Positions 1 to 8,122 of a stretch of DNA of 64,000 nt are shown one piece after another. Every line of letters starts with the position of its first letter. Within the stretch, counting starts at the first letter, position 1. The notes under the pieces were generated by a model. It searched no databases, was not told the origin of the DNA, and worked only from the letters and a program-made list of their open reading frames with translations. Position numbers and translations under genes: made by a program. The stretch lies in contig CAKOHK010000003.1 of assembly GCA_934085595.1 (NCBI GenBank), positions 62,001 to 126,000 of the forward strand, in the 5' to 3' direction. Source of the DNA: an uncultured Bacilli bacterium (GTDB taxonomy: Bacteria > Bacillota_I > Bacilli_A > RF39 > UBA660).

Positions 1-988
1 ATGGACTTACTTTGTTTGCTTTTCCTGCTTTATACATTGGAATTGTGTATTCATCCTGTCCTAGTTTTCCATTTCCGAATACAGATTTAATTAATGATGG
101 ATATTTTTCATCGAATGCATCATCATATCCTAAGCTTTCAAACATAAATATTCTATTTTCAGTAAGCCAGTTTCTTGGGTCCATATAGAACGCAATTACT
201 CCAGTATTTACTTTGAACCATGAAGTTCCTTCTGCTGGTTTATTGGATGTTCTATAATTATCATTAGTTGTTTGCATGTAATTTTTTCCTTCTTCTTTGT
301 TTACAGCAGTAGAGAAGTCTTTATCTGTTATTCCTGCTTTAAATATCCAGTTTGGATGTTTTTTATGTAAGTAATTTAAATATGGAAAATAGCTTTCTGG
401 AAATCCTTGTTTTTTTAAATATTCTTTGTAGTCATCACTTATACTATAATCAATAGTATCTTCTTTTTTTGTTACATAATCACTACATACATAACCAGTT
501 TTATTTCCGTAATATGTTACTTGATACCATCTAGCAGTACTACATTTATTTGATGAAGAAGAAACAGTTTTAATTATGCTTACATTAGTTCCTAAAGTTA
601 ATACATCTAATGATTCAGAGCTTACATTAGCACTTTTTCTTACTGATACATTATTTGCATTTATTCTTGCTGTATAATTCGTTACATTTATACCACTAAA
701 AGAAGTAGTGTGAAATCTAACATATTTACTACATACATATCCTTCTTTGTTACTATAATTTATTTTATACCATTTTTCACTACATCCATTTCCTTCATAT
801 AATGTTTTATCTATAACTGTTATATCTGTATTTGAATTAAGAGAAGTGATAACACTATAGTTAGTTCCAGCTCCGCTTCTTATTCTTACATCATTACCTT
901 GTATATATGCGCTAAATGAAGCACTTACTTTAAATGGAATAATAATTAGTAAAAATAATGTAAATAAAATGTATTTTGTTTTCTTCAT
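1..988 (-). CDS. Secreted SH3-domain N-acetylglucosaminidase-like wall hydrolase (partial)
   Basis: The reading frame is open from an ATG at 988 to the window edge (329 codons), so the C-terminus is missing. The start has a Shine-Dalgarno-like AAAGTGGG just upstream. The product begins with a typical signal peptide (MKKTKYILF, hydrophobic core, cleavage near VSA at about residue 23). Two bacterial SH3 domains follow, at about 24-90 and 95-165, each with the NVxVR(K/S)xA-type start and a GYVCS ending. After them come MDPRNWLTENRIFMFESLGYD-like residues and ANKVSP, which match the start of the LytG/GH73-type glucosaminidase region. Such proteins cleave peptidoglycan glycan strands outside the cell. 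The catalytic domain itself lies mostly outside the window, so the exact enzyme class is inferred. Confidence 0.8.
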   Translation of the reverse strand, partial: MKKTKYILFTLFLLIIIPFKVSASFSAYIQGNDVRIRSGAGTNYSVITSLNSNTDITVIDKTLYEGNGCSEKWYKINYSNKEGYVCSKYVRFHTTSFSGINVTNYTARINANNVSVRKSANVSSESLDVLTLGTNVSIIKTVSSSSNKCSTARWYQVTYYGNKTGYVCSDYVTKKEDTIDYSISDDYKEYLKKQGFPESYFPYLNYLHKKHPNWIFKAGITDKDFSTAVNKEEGKNYMQTTNDNYRTSNKPAEGTSWFKVNTGVIAFYMDPRNWLTENRIFMFESLGYDDAFDEKYPSLIKSVFGNGKLGQDEYTIPMYKAGKANKVSP

Positions 989-1019
989 ATTAACCCACTT
1001 TCATTATTCTAGTATATTA

Positions 1020-1048
1020 ATTATAACAAAATACGACTTATTTTTCAC
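1020..1048 (-). promoter_or_regulatory. Candidate SigA promoter of the SH3/glucosaminidase gene
   Basis: On the minus strand there is a perfect TATAAT (1020-1025) preceded directly by TGT, an extended -10. The -35 region at the right distance (GTGAAA, 1043-1048) is weak. It lies about 30 nt before the start codon. Confidence 0.45.
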
Positions 1049-1063
1049 TATATATTTAATATT

Positions 1064-1092
1064 TTTACATATATTTACATATAGAATAGAAT
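1064..1092 (+). promoter_or_regulatory. Candidate SigA promoter for the teichoic acid locus
   Basis: TTTACA (1064-1069), 17-nt spacer, TAGAAT (1087-1092). Each hexamer has one mismatch to consensus. It would give a leader of about 70 nt before the tagO-like gene. Confidence 0.45.
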
Positions 1093-1168
1093 AATATGTA
1101 TATTAGTGTAAAATAATAATAGTGAAATATTTAAAAATATTATATAATTAACTTATAAGAGGTGTTTT

Positions 1169-2221
1169 ATGAAGTATAGTGTAAATGGTCATAATATATT
1201 TTTAATAGTAGCTGTTTGTTTTATAAGTTCACTTGTTTTTGTTTATTTTATGAGAAAAGCAGCAATTTATTTAAATATAGTTGATAAACCTAATGAAAAG
1301 AGAAAGATGCAAAAAGAGCCTGTTCCTTTACTTGGTGGGCTTGGTATATTTTTATCATTTTTACTTGGGTATATGCTTTTTGCTCCTAAAAACGATTTAA
1401 TGCTTTCTATACTTATTTCTTCATTTTTAATTATGCTTCTTGGTTTGTTTGATGATTTAACTAAAAATGATAGGCCTATGCCTAATAAGTTTAAGTTTGC
1501 TATTCAATTAGTTGTATCTATGATTATTGTTTTATATGGTGGGCTTGAGGTTTCTAGAATAACTATGTTTGGTCATGTTATCAACTTTGGTATTTTTTCT
1601 AAGCCACTATCAATGTTAATAATTGTTGGTACGATTAATGCGATTAATTTAATAGATGGTCTTGATGGATTATGTGCGGGGATTTCTTCAATATATTTTT
1701 TAACTATTGCGGTTATTGGATTTATTTTAAATAAGTTTGGTGGTCTTGATATTATATTAAGTTTAATTATGCTTGGAAGTACTCTTGGATATTTGGTACA
1801 TAATTTTCCGCCTGCTAAAATATATCAAGGTGATGCTGGAAGTACATTTCTAGGTCTTATGATAGCGGTTATATTCTTGTTAGGATTTAAAACAACAACA
1901 TTCACTTCATTTATAGTTCCAATGTTTTTACTTGCTATTCCTATTATGGATACACTATTTGCTATTATCAGAAGAAAACTTAAAGGTCTTCCTATTGATA
2001 CAGCTGATGGAGAACATATACATCATCAATTATTAAAAAGATTATCTAAAAAAAGTTCTTTACTAATTATATACGCTGTTAATATGTTATTTTCTATTAC
2101 TACTATATTTTATGTATTGGGAAGTAGAAAAGAAGTAATATTATGTTATATAATTTTAGTATTTATAGTGTTATTTTTGATATTTAAAACTAATATTATA
2201 TTTGACAATGAAAAGAAGTAA
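1169..2221 (+). CDS. tagO: Undecaprenyl-phosphate GlcNAc-1-phosphate transferase (TagO/WecA family)
   Basis: This 350-residue multi-pass membrane protein has the polyprenyl-phosphate hexose-1-phosphate transferase signatures in order: DKPNEKRKMQ and PLLGGLGIF near the N-terminus, GLFDDL, NLIDGLDGL (the Mg-binding Asp loop), YQGDAGSTFLG, and a cytoplasmic GEHIHHQLLKRL. The HIHH motif places it with TagO/WecA rather than MraY. It would transfer GlcNAc-1-P from UDP-GlcNAc to undecaprenyl phosphate, the first step of wall teichoic acid synthesis. This fits the CDP-glycerol polymerase genes that follow. The start is supported by AGAGGTG 7 nt upstream. It is the first gene of a long co-directional block. 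Confidence 0.9.
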   Translation: MKYSVNGHNIFLIVAVCFISSLVFVYFMRKAAIYLNIVDKPNEKRKMQKEPVPLLGGLGIFLSFLLGYMLFAPKNDLMLSILISSFLIMLLGLFDDLTKNDRPMPNKFKFAIQLVVSMIIVLYGGLEVSRITMFGHVINFGIFSKPLSMLIIVGTINAINLIDGLDGLCAGISSIYFLTIAVIGFILNKFGGLDIILSLIMLGSTLGYLVHNFPPAKIYQGDAGSTFLGLMIAVIFLLGFKTTTFTSFIVPMFLLAIPIMDTLFAIIRRKLKGLPIDTADGEHIHHQLLKRLSKKSSLLIIYAVNMLFSITTIFYVLGSRKEVILCYIILVFIVLFLIFKTNIIFDNEKK

Positions 2222-2284
2222 AAACACTTTAAGGTATTGATACATTTTCGTTTATGTTATAGAATAATTTATAGGGAGAAGAAA

Positions 2285-4561
2285 ATGAGAAAATACATTT
2301 GGCTATTTGGTGAAAATGGTGGTAAGACTAGAAATAATAATTCATTTTACTTTTGGAAACATACTGTTTTTAAAGATGAAAATATATTAAAGTATTTTAT
2401 TCTAAATTATAATAAAAGTAATTTAGATTTTTATAAATCTCTTGATAAAAAATATCAAGATTTTATTGTGTGGAGAAATACTTTAAAACATTGGATGCTT
2501 TATGATAAGGCTGATATGCTTTTTGTAAGTCTTAGTTATCTAGATGTTACTCCTAGTAGATTTTATGTTAAAAAACTTAAAAGAATAGTACATGCTCCGC
2601 TTATCTATTTACAGCATGGAACTCTTGCGATTAAAAAACTTGGATATACTGGTAGAAGTTATAATAATAATATATTTAGATTTTGTATTTATAATAAAAA
2701 AATGTTAGATGTATTTAGTAAAGAAAATAATTTTGAACCATATCAATTATATTATGCTAAATATCATCCACGTTATATAGAAATGATTAGAAGATGGGAT
2801 GAATATAATAAAAATAAACATGATAAAAGAGTAATTCTTTATTTTCTTACTTGGAGAGAGTATTTAAAAGATAATACTTCTAATAGTAAACTTATTAATG
2901 ATTTGATTAAGATTGTTAATAATAAAGTTCTTATAAAATATTTAAAAGATAATAATTATATATTTAAGTTTTGTGTTCATCAATTTTTTGATAGTAATGT
3001 ACTTCAAGAAGTTATAAATAATATGGATAAAGATGTATTTAAAATAGAATATCCAGGTAAAGTTGATGTTATGGATGAACTTGTTTCGTGTGATATACTT
3101 ATTACTGATTATTCATCAGTTGGTTTTGAGTGTACTATTATGAATAAACCTGTTATATTATTTACTCCTGATTTAAAGAAATATCTAAGAGGAAGAAGTA
3201 TATATTGTAAAATAGATGAACTTTCTAAGTATTCTGTTTCTAATGTTCGTGATTTAGTTAGTAGCATTGTTAATAAAAAGTATAGTGTTAATAATTTCTT
3301 TAAAAGTAGACTTCCTAAAAACATAGATTATGATTATATTAGAAATGGTAAACATATAGATGATATGAATGATTATTTTAAGTCTAAATGCGAAGAAAAA
3401 ATAAGTTTTGTAGGATATAAGTTTGGCGGTAGAGGTGGAAGTGTATCTGCTAGTAAGAGTCTTGTTTATGGTCTTATGAAAGAAGGATACTTAGTAGAAA
3501 TGATTTCTCTTAAGGGTACTCTTAAAGATAGATCGTTATTCCCATGTGGTGTTAATGAAGTTAAATTATCAGATAAAAATAATGCAAAGTATAATAGAGC
3601 TTATGAAAAAATTAATAATAAGTTTAGGTTTGTAAATAAATTATATTATTTTAATAATGATTCTTCTTCTAAATATATGGCTATTAATTTGGGAGAAAGA
3701 CTTAAAAATAAACTTGATAATATAAATAGTAATACAGTAGTTTCTACTAGAGAGAGTATACATCCATTCTTATATGATACTAAAAATGATAATATTAAAA
3801 ATAAAATATATTTTTTCCATACAGATGCAAATCTTGTTAATAATATATTTCCAGGACTTTATAAAGATTTAGAAAATATTAAGTATTCTAAATGTGCTTT
3901 TGTTACTAAATCTAATTATGAAAAATGGAATAAAATATATAATCTTAATATTGATAAATATTCTTTAGTTGGTAATTGCATTGATGAAGAGAAGACTATA
4001 AGTGTTCAAAAGATAAAAACTATAAATAAGAAAAAGTTTACTGGTATTTGTTTAACTAGACTTTCTAAAGATAGAATGGCAACTATTAAAAATATAGTTA
4101 ATTTTGGTATTTATTTAAGAGATAATAATATTAATAATATAGTTATAGATGTTTATGGTATGGGGGACTGTCTTGATAAATTAAAGAGTCTTATTAGAAA
4201 AAATAAGATTAAGAAATATATTAATTATTTAGGTATTTCTGATGAAGCAGAAGTAGAAATAAGAAAAAGAGATTTCTTAGTTGATTTTTCAGATTATCAG
4301 TCATTTGGTATGATATATTTAGAGGGTATATTAAATGGTAAAATGGTATTTTGTAAACGTAATGATGGGGCTAAAGAAGTACTTGATGGTATAGATGCTT
4401 TTTATGATAATTATGATGAATTAAAAGATAAGATTTTAAACTTAAATAATATAAGTAAAGAAGAATTAATAAATAATTATAATATTATAAGTCGTAAATA
4501 TTCACAGAAGAGTATTACTCATAAGTTTTTAGAATTAGTAAAGGACAAAAATAATGAATAA
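2285..4561 (+). CDS. Bifunctional CDP-glycerol glycerophosphotransferase / GT4 glycosyltransferase
   Basis: The product is 758 residues. The start is placed at the ATG at 2285 (MRKYIWLFGENGG) because AGGGAGAAG lies just before it; an in-frame ATG 48 nt earlier has no such site. Residues about 1-370 are a glycerophosphotransferase domain of the TagB/TagF family, shown by YLQHGT, FKFCVHQFF and ILITDYSSVGFE, the last being the conserved acceptor/CDP-glycerol site. The C-terminal half (about 380-758) is a GT4-type glycosyltransferase with TGICLTRLSKDR and DYQSFGMIYLEGILNGK. It probably adds glycerol phosphate and a sugar to the growing teichoic acid at the inner membrane face. The next gene overlaps its end by 8 nt. 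Confidence 0.8.
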   Translation: MRKYIWLFGENGGKTRNNNSFYFWKHTVFKDENILKYFILNYNKSNLDFYKSLDKKYQDFIVWRNTLKHWMLYDKADMLFVSLSYLDVTPSRFYVKKLKRIVHAPLIYLQHGTLAIKKLGYTGRSYNNNIFRFCIYNKKMLDVFSKENNFEPYQLYYAKYHPRYIEMIRRWDEYNKNKHDKRVILYFLTWREYLKDNTSNSKLINDLIKIVNNKVLIKYLKDNNYIFKFCVHQFFDSNVLQEVINNMDKDVFKIEYPGKVDVMDELVSCDILITDYSSVGFECTIMNKPVILFTPDLKKYLRGRSIYCKIDELSKYSVSNVRDLVSSIVNKKYSVNNFFKSRLPKNIDYDYIRNGKHIDDMNDYFKSKCEEKISFVGYKFGGRGGSVSASKSLVYGLMKEGYLVEMISLKGTLKDRSLFPCGVNEVKLSDKNNAKYNRAYEKINNKFRFVNKLYYFNNDSSSKYMAINLGERLKNKLDNINSNTVVSTRESIHPFLYDTKNDNIKNKIYFFHTDANLVNNIFPGLYKDLENIKYSKCAFVTKSNYEKWNKIYNLNIDKYSLVGNCIDEEKTISVQKIKTINKKKFTGICLTRLSKDRMATIKNIVNFGIYLRDNNINNIVIDVYGMGDCLDKLKSLIRKNKIKKYINYLGISDEAEVEIRKRDFLVDFSDYQSFGMIYLEGILNGKMVFCKRNDGAKEVLDGIDAFYDNYDELKDKILNLNNISKEELINNYNIISRKYSQKSITHKFLELVKDKNNE

Positions 4562-5648
4562 AAATAGTAAATATAATAAAAATAAAAAATATAATGAACT
4601 TAAAAAGAAAAATAAGATATTAGTAATAAGTTTATGTTTATGTATAAGTGTACTTATATTTATAACTTCTTTTATAGTTATTAAGTTTAATAAAAGAATT
4701 AATGAATTAAATGGGAAGATTAATGAAGTACATTATAGAGTAATATATAAAGAGAATAGTTGTAATTATAGTTCTCGTACTAAACTACATTTAGCTTCTT
4801 CTTATGGAGATGATGAAGGAACTCATCCTAAGGTGTTATATTTTAATAATGGGTTTGCTGGATATAAGTATTGGATGGCTTATACTCCTTATCCGAAGGG
4901 AAAAGATATGTATGAAAATCCTAATATACTTGTTAGTAATGATGGAGTTGAATGGGTAGAAAAAGAAGGATTTACTAATCCTTTAGAAGATGTTCCTTCA
5001 AATTATAAAAAATCAGTTATATATAATAGTGATACACATTTAGTTTATAATAGTGAAACTAATCTTCTTGAGTGCTGGTGGAGATATGTTAATGATGAAG
5101 ATGGTTTTGTTATAATATATAGAAAGACTACTAGTGATGGGGTTAAATGGAGTGATAAAGAAGAAATAATTAAACAAATTAGAAAGAAAGTAGATTATTT
5201 AAGTCCTGCGGTTATATATGAAGATGGTGAATATAAACTTTGGTATGTTGATAGAGATTTATCTATTAGATATATTAAGAGTAATGATTTGAAAGAATGG
5301 AGTAATCCAGTTAAAATAAATGTTAATTATTATGATAAAGATATTCGTAATTGGCATTTAGATGTAATACATGATGAGGATGAATATATTATGGTTGTTT
5401 CTGCTTTTGTTAAGAACTTTGCTAGAACTAGAATGAATCTATATTATGCTAAGAGTGATAATGAGACTGGGTTTAATAATGCTAAACTATTGCTTACTCC
5501 AAGTTTTGCTACTGATGGATGGGATAATAAAGGAATATATAGGAGTTCTTTAGTTAGAGTTAATAATAAATATTATTTATATTACTCAGGTATTAGAAGT
5601 AATGAAGAAAGAGGAATTGGATTAATCAAATTAGATTCACTTGATTAA
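4554..5648 (+). CDS. Membrane-anchored five-blade beta-propeller protein, GH43/GH32-like (paralogue 1)
   Basis: The 364-residue product has a charged N-terminus, one transmembrane helix at about residues 22-44 and an outside domain from about 75 to the end. That domain has repeated propeller signatures: EGTHPKVLYF, YKYWMAYTPYPKG, NPNILVSNDG, YNSDTHLVYN, LECWWRYV, YKLWYVDRD and GIYRSSLVRV. These resemble the GH43/GH32/GH68 furanosidase fold, but I cannot assign catalytic residues with certainty, so carbohydrate binding or hydrolysis is an inference. Two relatives lie at 10515 and 11654 in the same locus. Co-location with teichoic acid polymerases suggests the polymer or its sugar decoration as ligand. 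The gene starts inside the end of the preceding gene, which suggests translational coupling. Confidence 0.65.
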   Translation: MNKNSKYNKNKKYNELKKKNKILVISLCLCISVLIFITSFIVIKFNKRINELNGKINEVHYRVIYKENSCNYSSRTKLHLASSYGDDEGTHPKVLYFNNGFAGYKYWMAYTPYPKGKDMYENPNILVSNDGVEWVEKEGFTNPLEDVPSNYKKSVIYNSDTHLVYNSETNLLECWWRYVNDEDGFVIIYRKTTSDGVKWSDKEEIIKQIRKKVDYLSPAVIYEDGEYKLWYVDRDLSIRYIKSNDLKEWSNPVKINVNYYDKDIRNWHLDVIHDEDEYIMVVSAFVKNFARTRMNLYYAKSDNETGFNNAKLLLTPSFATDGWDNKGIYRSSLVRVNNKYYLYYSGIRSNEERGIGLIKLDSLD

Positions 5649-5663
5649 GCTAGGAGTTAGTGT

Positions 5664-6830
5664 ATGAAAAAGATGTTACTTATGATAATGCTATATTTAT
5701 TTAAATGGCATTTAAAAATAATTTATGTTTTTATTAAACTTTTTACTAGACAAAAAAGTGAAGTGTTCTTTTTAAGTAGGCAAGGAGATACTATGTCACT
5801 TAATTATTCTATGCTTTGTTCTTGCTTTGATACTGAGGGAATTAAATATAAAGTAATATGTAAGAAAGTTCCTAGTGGGATAAATGGTGTGTTTAGAAAC
5901 GAAAAAGTTTATTCTTCTATTTTTAAAGAGATAGGAAAGATATTTGGTTACTACTTTAATATGTATAAGCAAATGGTTTATATTGCTAGTAGTAAAGTTA
6001 TAATTGTAGATGGCTATAATATTACAGTTAGTGTTTTGAATCATAAAAAGAATACTAAAGTTATTCAATTATGGCATGCTTTAGGGGCTGTTAAGAAGTT
6101 TGGATATCAGTGTACTAATAAAGAAGATGGAGTAAACTCTAAAATAGCTAGTATATTATGTATGCATAGAAATTATGATTATGTTATAAGTGCTAGTGAT
6201 GAAACTAGCAAACATTTTAGTAAAGCTTTTAATGTTCCTTTAGATAAAGTTATAGTTACTGGAACACCTACTGTTGATTATTTACTTACAGAAGATAAAA
6301 TTAAAAATAAAGAAATATATAAAGAATATCCAGCTATGAAAAAGAAAATTAATATATTATATGCTCCAACATTTAGAAGTGATGGTAGTGATAATACAAG
6401 TGAAGTAATAAAATATTTAGATAAAAATAAATATAATTTAATTATTTCATATCATTTTAAAAGTAAAAGTAAACTTGATGATAATGTTATAGTTTTTGAT
6501 AAAAGTAAGTTTAGTACTCTTGATATGATTAAAGTATGTGATTATGTTATTACTGATTATAGTGCTGTAGCTATGGAAGCAAGTGTAGTTAAAACTAAAT
6601 TATTATTTTATGTATATGACTATGAAAAATATAAAAAAGAAAATGGTATAAATATAGAATTACTTAGAGATTATAAGGGGATAACATTTAAAGATATTAA
6701 AGATGTTTATGATGTTATATATAAAAATAAATATGATAATGAAACATATTTAAAGTTTGTTAATAAATATATGAGTGTAGATGGAGGATGCTCTAAGAAA
6801 TTAACTAATTTAGTTAGGGAGTTATTATGA
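5664..6830 (+). CDS. CDP-glycerol glycerophosphotransferase family protein (TagB-like)
   Basis: The product is 388 residues, close to the size of single-domain TagB/TarB primases. Family motifs are present in order: VIQLWHALGAVKKFG, VTGTPTVDYLL, NILYAPTFRSDG and YVITDYSAVAMEAS. The N-terminus carries a hydrophobic/amphipathic stretch that could hold it at the membrane. The family transfers sn-glycerol-3-phosphate from CDP-glycerol to an undecaprenyl-linked saccharide (TagB) or extends the chain (TagF). The choice of TagB-like rests on size and the LWHALG rather than WHGTP variant, and is tentative. AGGAG upstream supports the start. The next gene overlaps by 4 nt (ATGA). Confidence 0.8.
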   Translation: MKKMLLMIMLYLFKWHLKIIYVFIKLFTRQKSEVFFLSRQGDTMSLNYSMLCSCFDTEGIKYKVICKKVPSGINGVFRNEKVYSSIFKEIGKIFGYYFNMYKQMVYIASSKVIIVDGYNITVSVLNHKKNTKVIQLWHALGAVKKFGYQCTNKEDGVNSKIASILCMHRNYDYVISASDETSKHFSKAFNVPLDKVIVTGTPTVDYLLTEDKIKNKEIYKEYPAMKKKINILYAPTFRSDGSDNTSEVIKYLDKNKYNLIISYHFKSKSKLDDNVIVFDKSKFSTLDMIKVCDYVITDYSAVAMEASVVKTKLLFYVYDYEKYKKENGINIELLRDYKGITFKDIKDVYDVIYKNKYDNETYLKFVNKYMSVDGGCSKKLTNLVRELL

Positions 6831-8062
6831 AGAAGTTAATATATGATATTGCTAAAAAGAGTAAAATACTTAGAATAATATTTAGAAATACTAGGGATTT
6901 TGTTAATAGATGTAAATATATATTTTATATGATTAGATATAGAATGGATGATAAAACTATTTTATTTGAAGTATATGGTGGTAGAGGATATACTTGTAGT
7001 CCTAGAAGTATTTATGAAGTAATGCTTACTCTTGATAAGTTTAAAGATTATAAGTTTGTTTGGGCTTTTAATGATATAAATGCTCATAATATAAAAAAAG
7101 ATGATAGAACTATAATTATAAAATCTGGTAGTAGTGATTATTATAAATATTTATCTATTAGTAAGTATTGGATTGTTAATTTTGCAATAGATGAAGCTGT
7201 TCTTAAGAAAAAAGGACAATATTATGTACAGTGCTGGCATGGGACACCTCTTAAAAGACTTAGATGTGATATTGAAGTAGAAGGTTCTAGTATGAATAGT
7301 ACTTTGGAAATTAGAAAAAAGAATGATAAAGATGCTTCTAGATATGATTATTTTATTTCTCCTAGTAAATATGCTAGTATGAAGTTTATATCTTCTTTTA
7401 ATCTTAAAAATCTAGGTAAAGAAAATATTATTATAGAAAAAGGGTATCCTAGAAATGATTCATTATTTAATTATAGTGATAAAGATGTAGATAATATTAA
7501 AAAGAAACTTAATATACCGAAAGACAAAAAAGTTATGTTTTATTTACCTACATTTAGAGATAATCAACATACTTCTGGAGTTGGATATACATATCAGTTA
7601 GAAATAGATTTTAAAAGACTTATGGATAAGTTTTCTAATGAATATGTTATACTTTTTAGACCTCATTATTTTATAGCTAATAAGATAGATTTAAGTGAGT
7701 ATAAGGGATTTGTATATAATGTATGTGATTATGATGAGATTAATGATTTATATATAGTTAGTGATATGATTATTACTGATTATTCTAGTGTATTTTTTGA
7801 TTTTGCTAATTTAAAAAGACCTATGATATTTTTTATGTATGATATAGAAGAATATAAGAATAAACTAAGAGATTTTTATATTGATTTAGATGAACTTCCT
7901 GGACCTATAACAGTTAACAATGATGAACTTATTGATGTTATAGAGAATATAGAAAAATATAATAAAAAATATAAATCTAAATATGAAGAGTTTAATAAAA
8001 AATATAATTATTTAGATGATGGGAATGCTAGTATTAGAGTAATTAATGAAATATTTAAATAA
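6827..8062 (+). CDS. CDP-glycerol glycerophosphotransferase (TagF-like polymerase domain)
   Basis: The product is 411 residues. It has the full TagF catalytic-domain signature: VQCWHGTPLKRL, KGYPRNDSLF, VMFYLPTFRDNQ, ILFRPHYF and MIITDYSSVFFDFANLKRP. The two histidine regions (WHGTP and RPHYF) are the residues implicated in catalysis in this family. It likely polymerises glycerol phosphate from CDP-glycerol on the cytoplasmic membrane face. It overlaps the previous gene by 4 nt, so it is translationally coupled. A terminator-like hairpin follows directly after the stop codon, so it closes the first transcriptional segment of the locus. Confidence 0.85.
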   Translation: MKKLIYDIAKKSKILRIIFRNTRDFVNRCKYIFYMIRYRMDDKTILFEVYGGRGYTCSPRSIYEVMLTLDKFKDYKFVWAFNDINAHNIKKDDRTIIIKSGSSDYYKYLSISKYWIVNFAIDEAVLKKKGQYYVQCWHGTPLKRLRCDIEVEGSSMNSTLEIRKKNDKDASRYDYFISPSKYASMKFISSFNLKNLGKENIIIEKGYPRNDSLFNYSDKDVDNIKKKLNIPKDKKVMFYLPTFRDNQHTSGVGYTYQLEIDFKRLMDKFSNEYVILFRPHYFIANKIDLSEYKGFVYNVCDYDEINDLYIVSDMIITDYSSVFFDFANLKRPMIFFMYDIEEYKNKLRDFYIDLDELPGPITVNNDELIDVIENIEKYNKKYKSKYEEFNKKYNYLDDGNASIRVINEIFK

Positions 8063-8089
8063 GTGCGTTTTTACGTGCTTTTTATTTTG
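8061..8089 (+). terminator. Terminator after the first teichoic acid segment
   Basis: An 8-bp stem (8061-8068 with 8073-8080, two G-U pairs) with a TTTT loop is followed by a T-rich tail. It begins inside the stop codon of the preceding gene. Confidence 0.5.
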
Positions 8090-8093
8090 TGTA

Positions 8094-8102
8094 TGGTATA
8101 AT
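8094..8102 (+). promoter_or_regulatory. Extended -10 promoter (TGGTATAAT)
   Basis: A perfect TATAAT at 8097-8102 is preceded by TGG. No good -35 is seen 16-18 nt upstream. It sits just after the terminator-like hairpin and about 20 nt before the start at 8123, so it probably drives the second segment. Confidence 0.55.
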
Positions 8103-8122
8103 TATTTTGAAGGGATGGGAGT

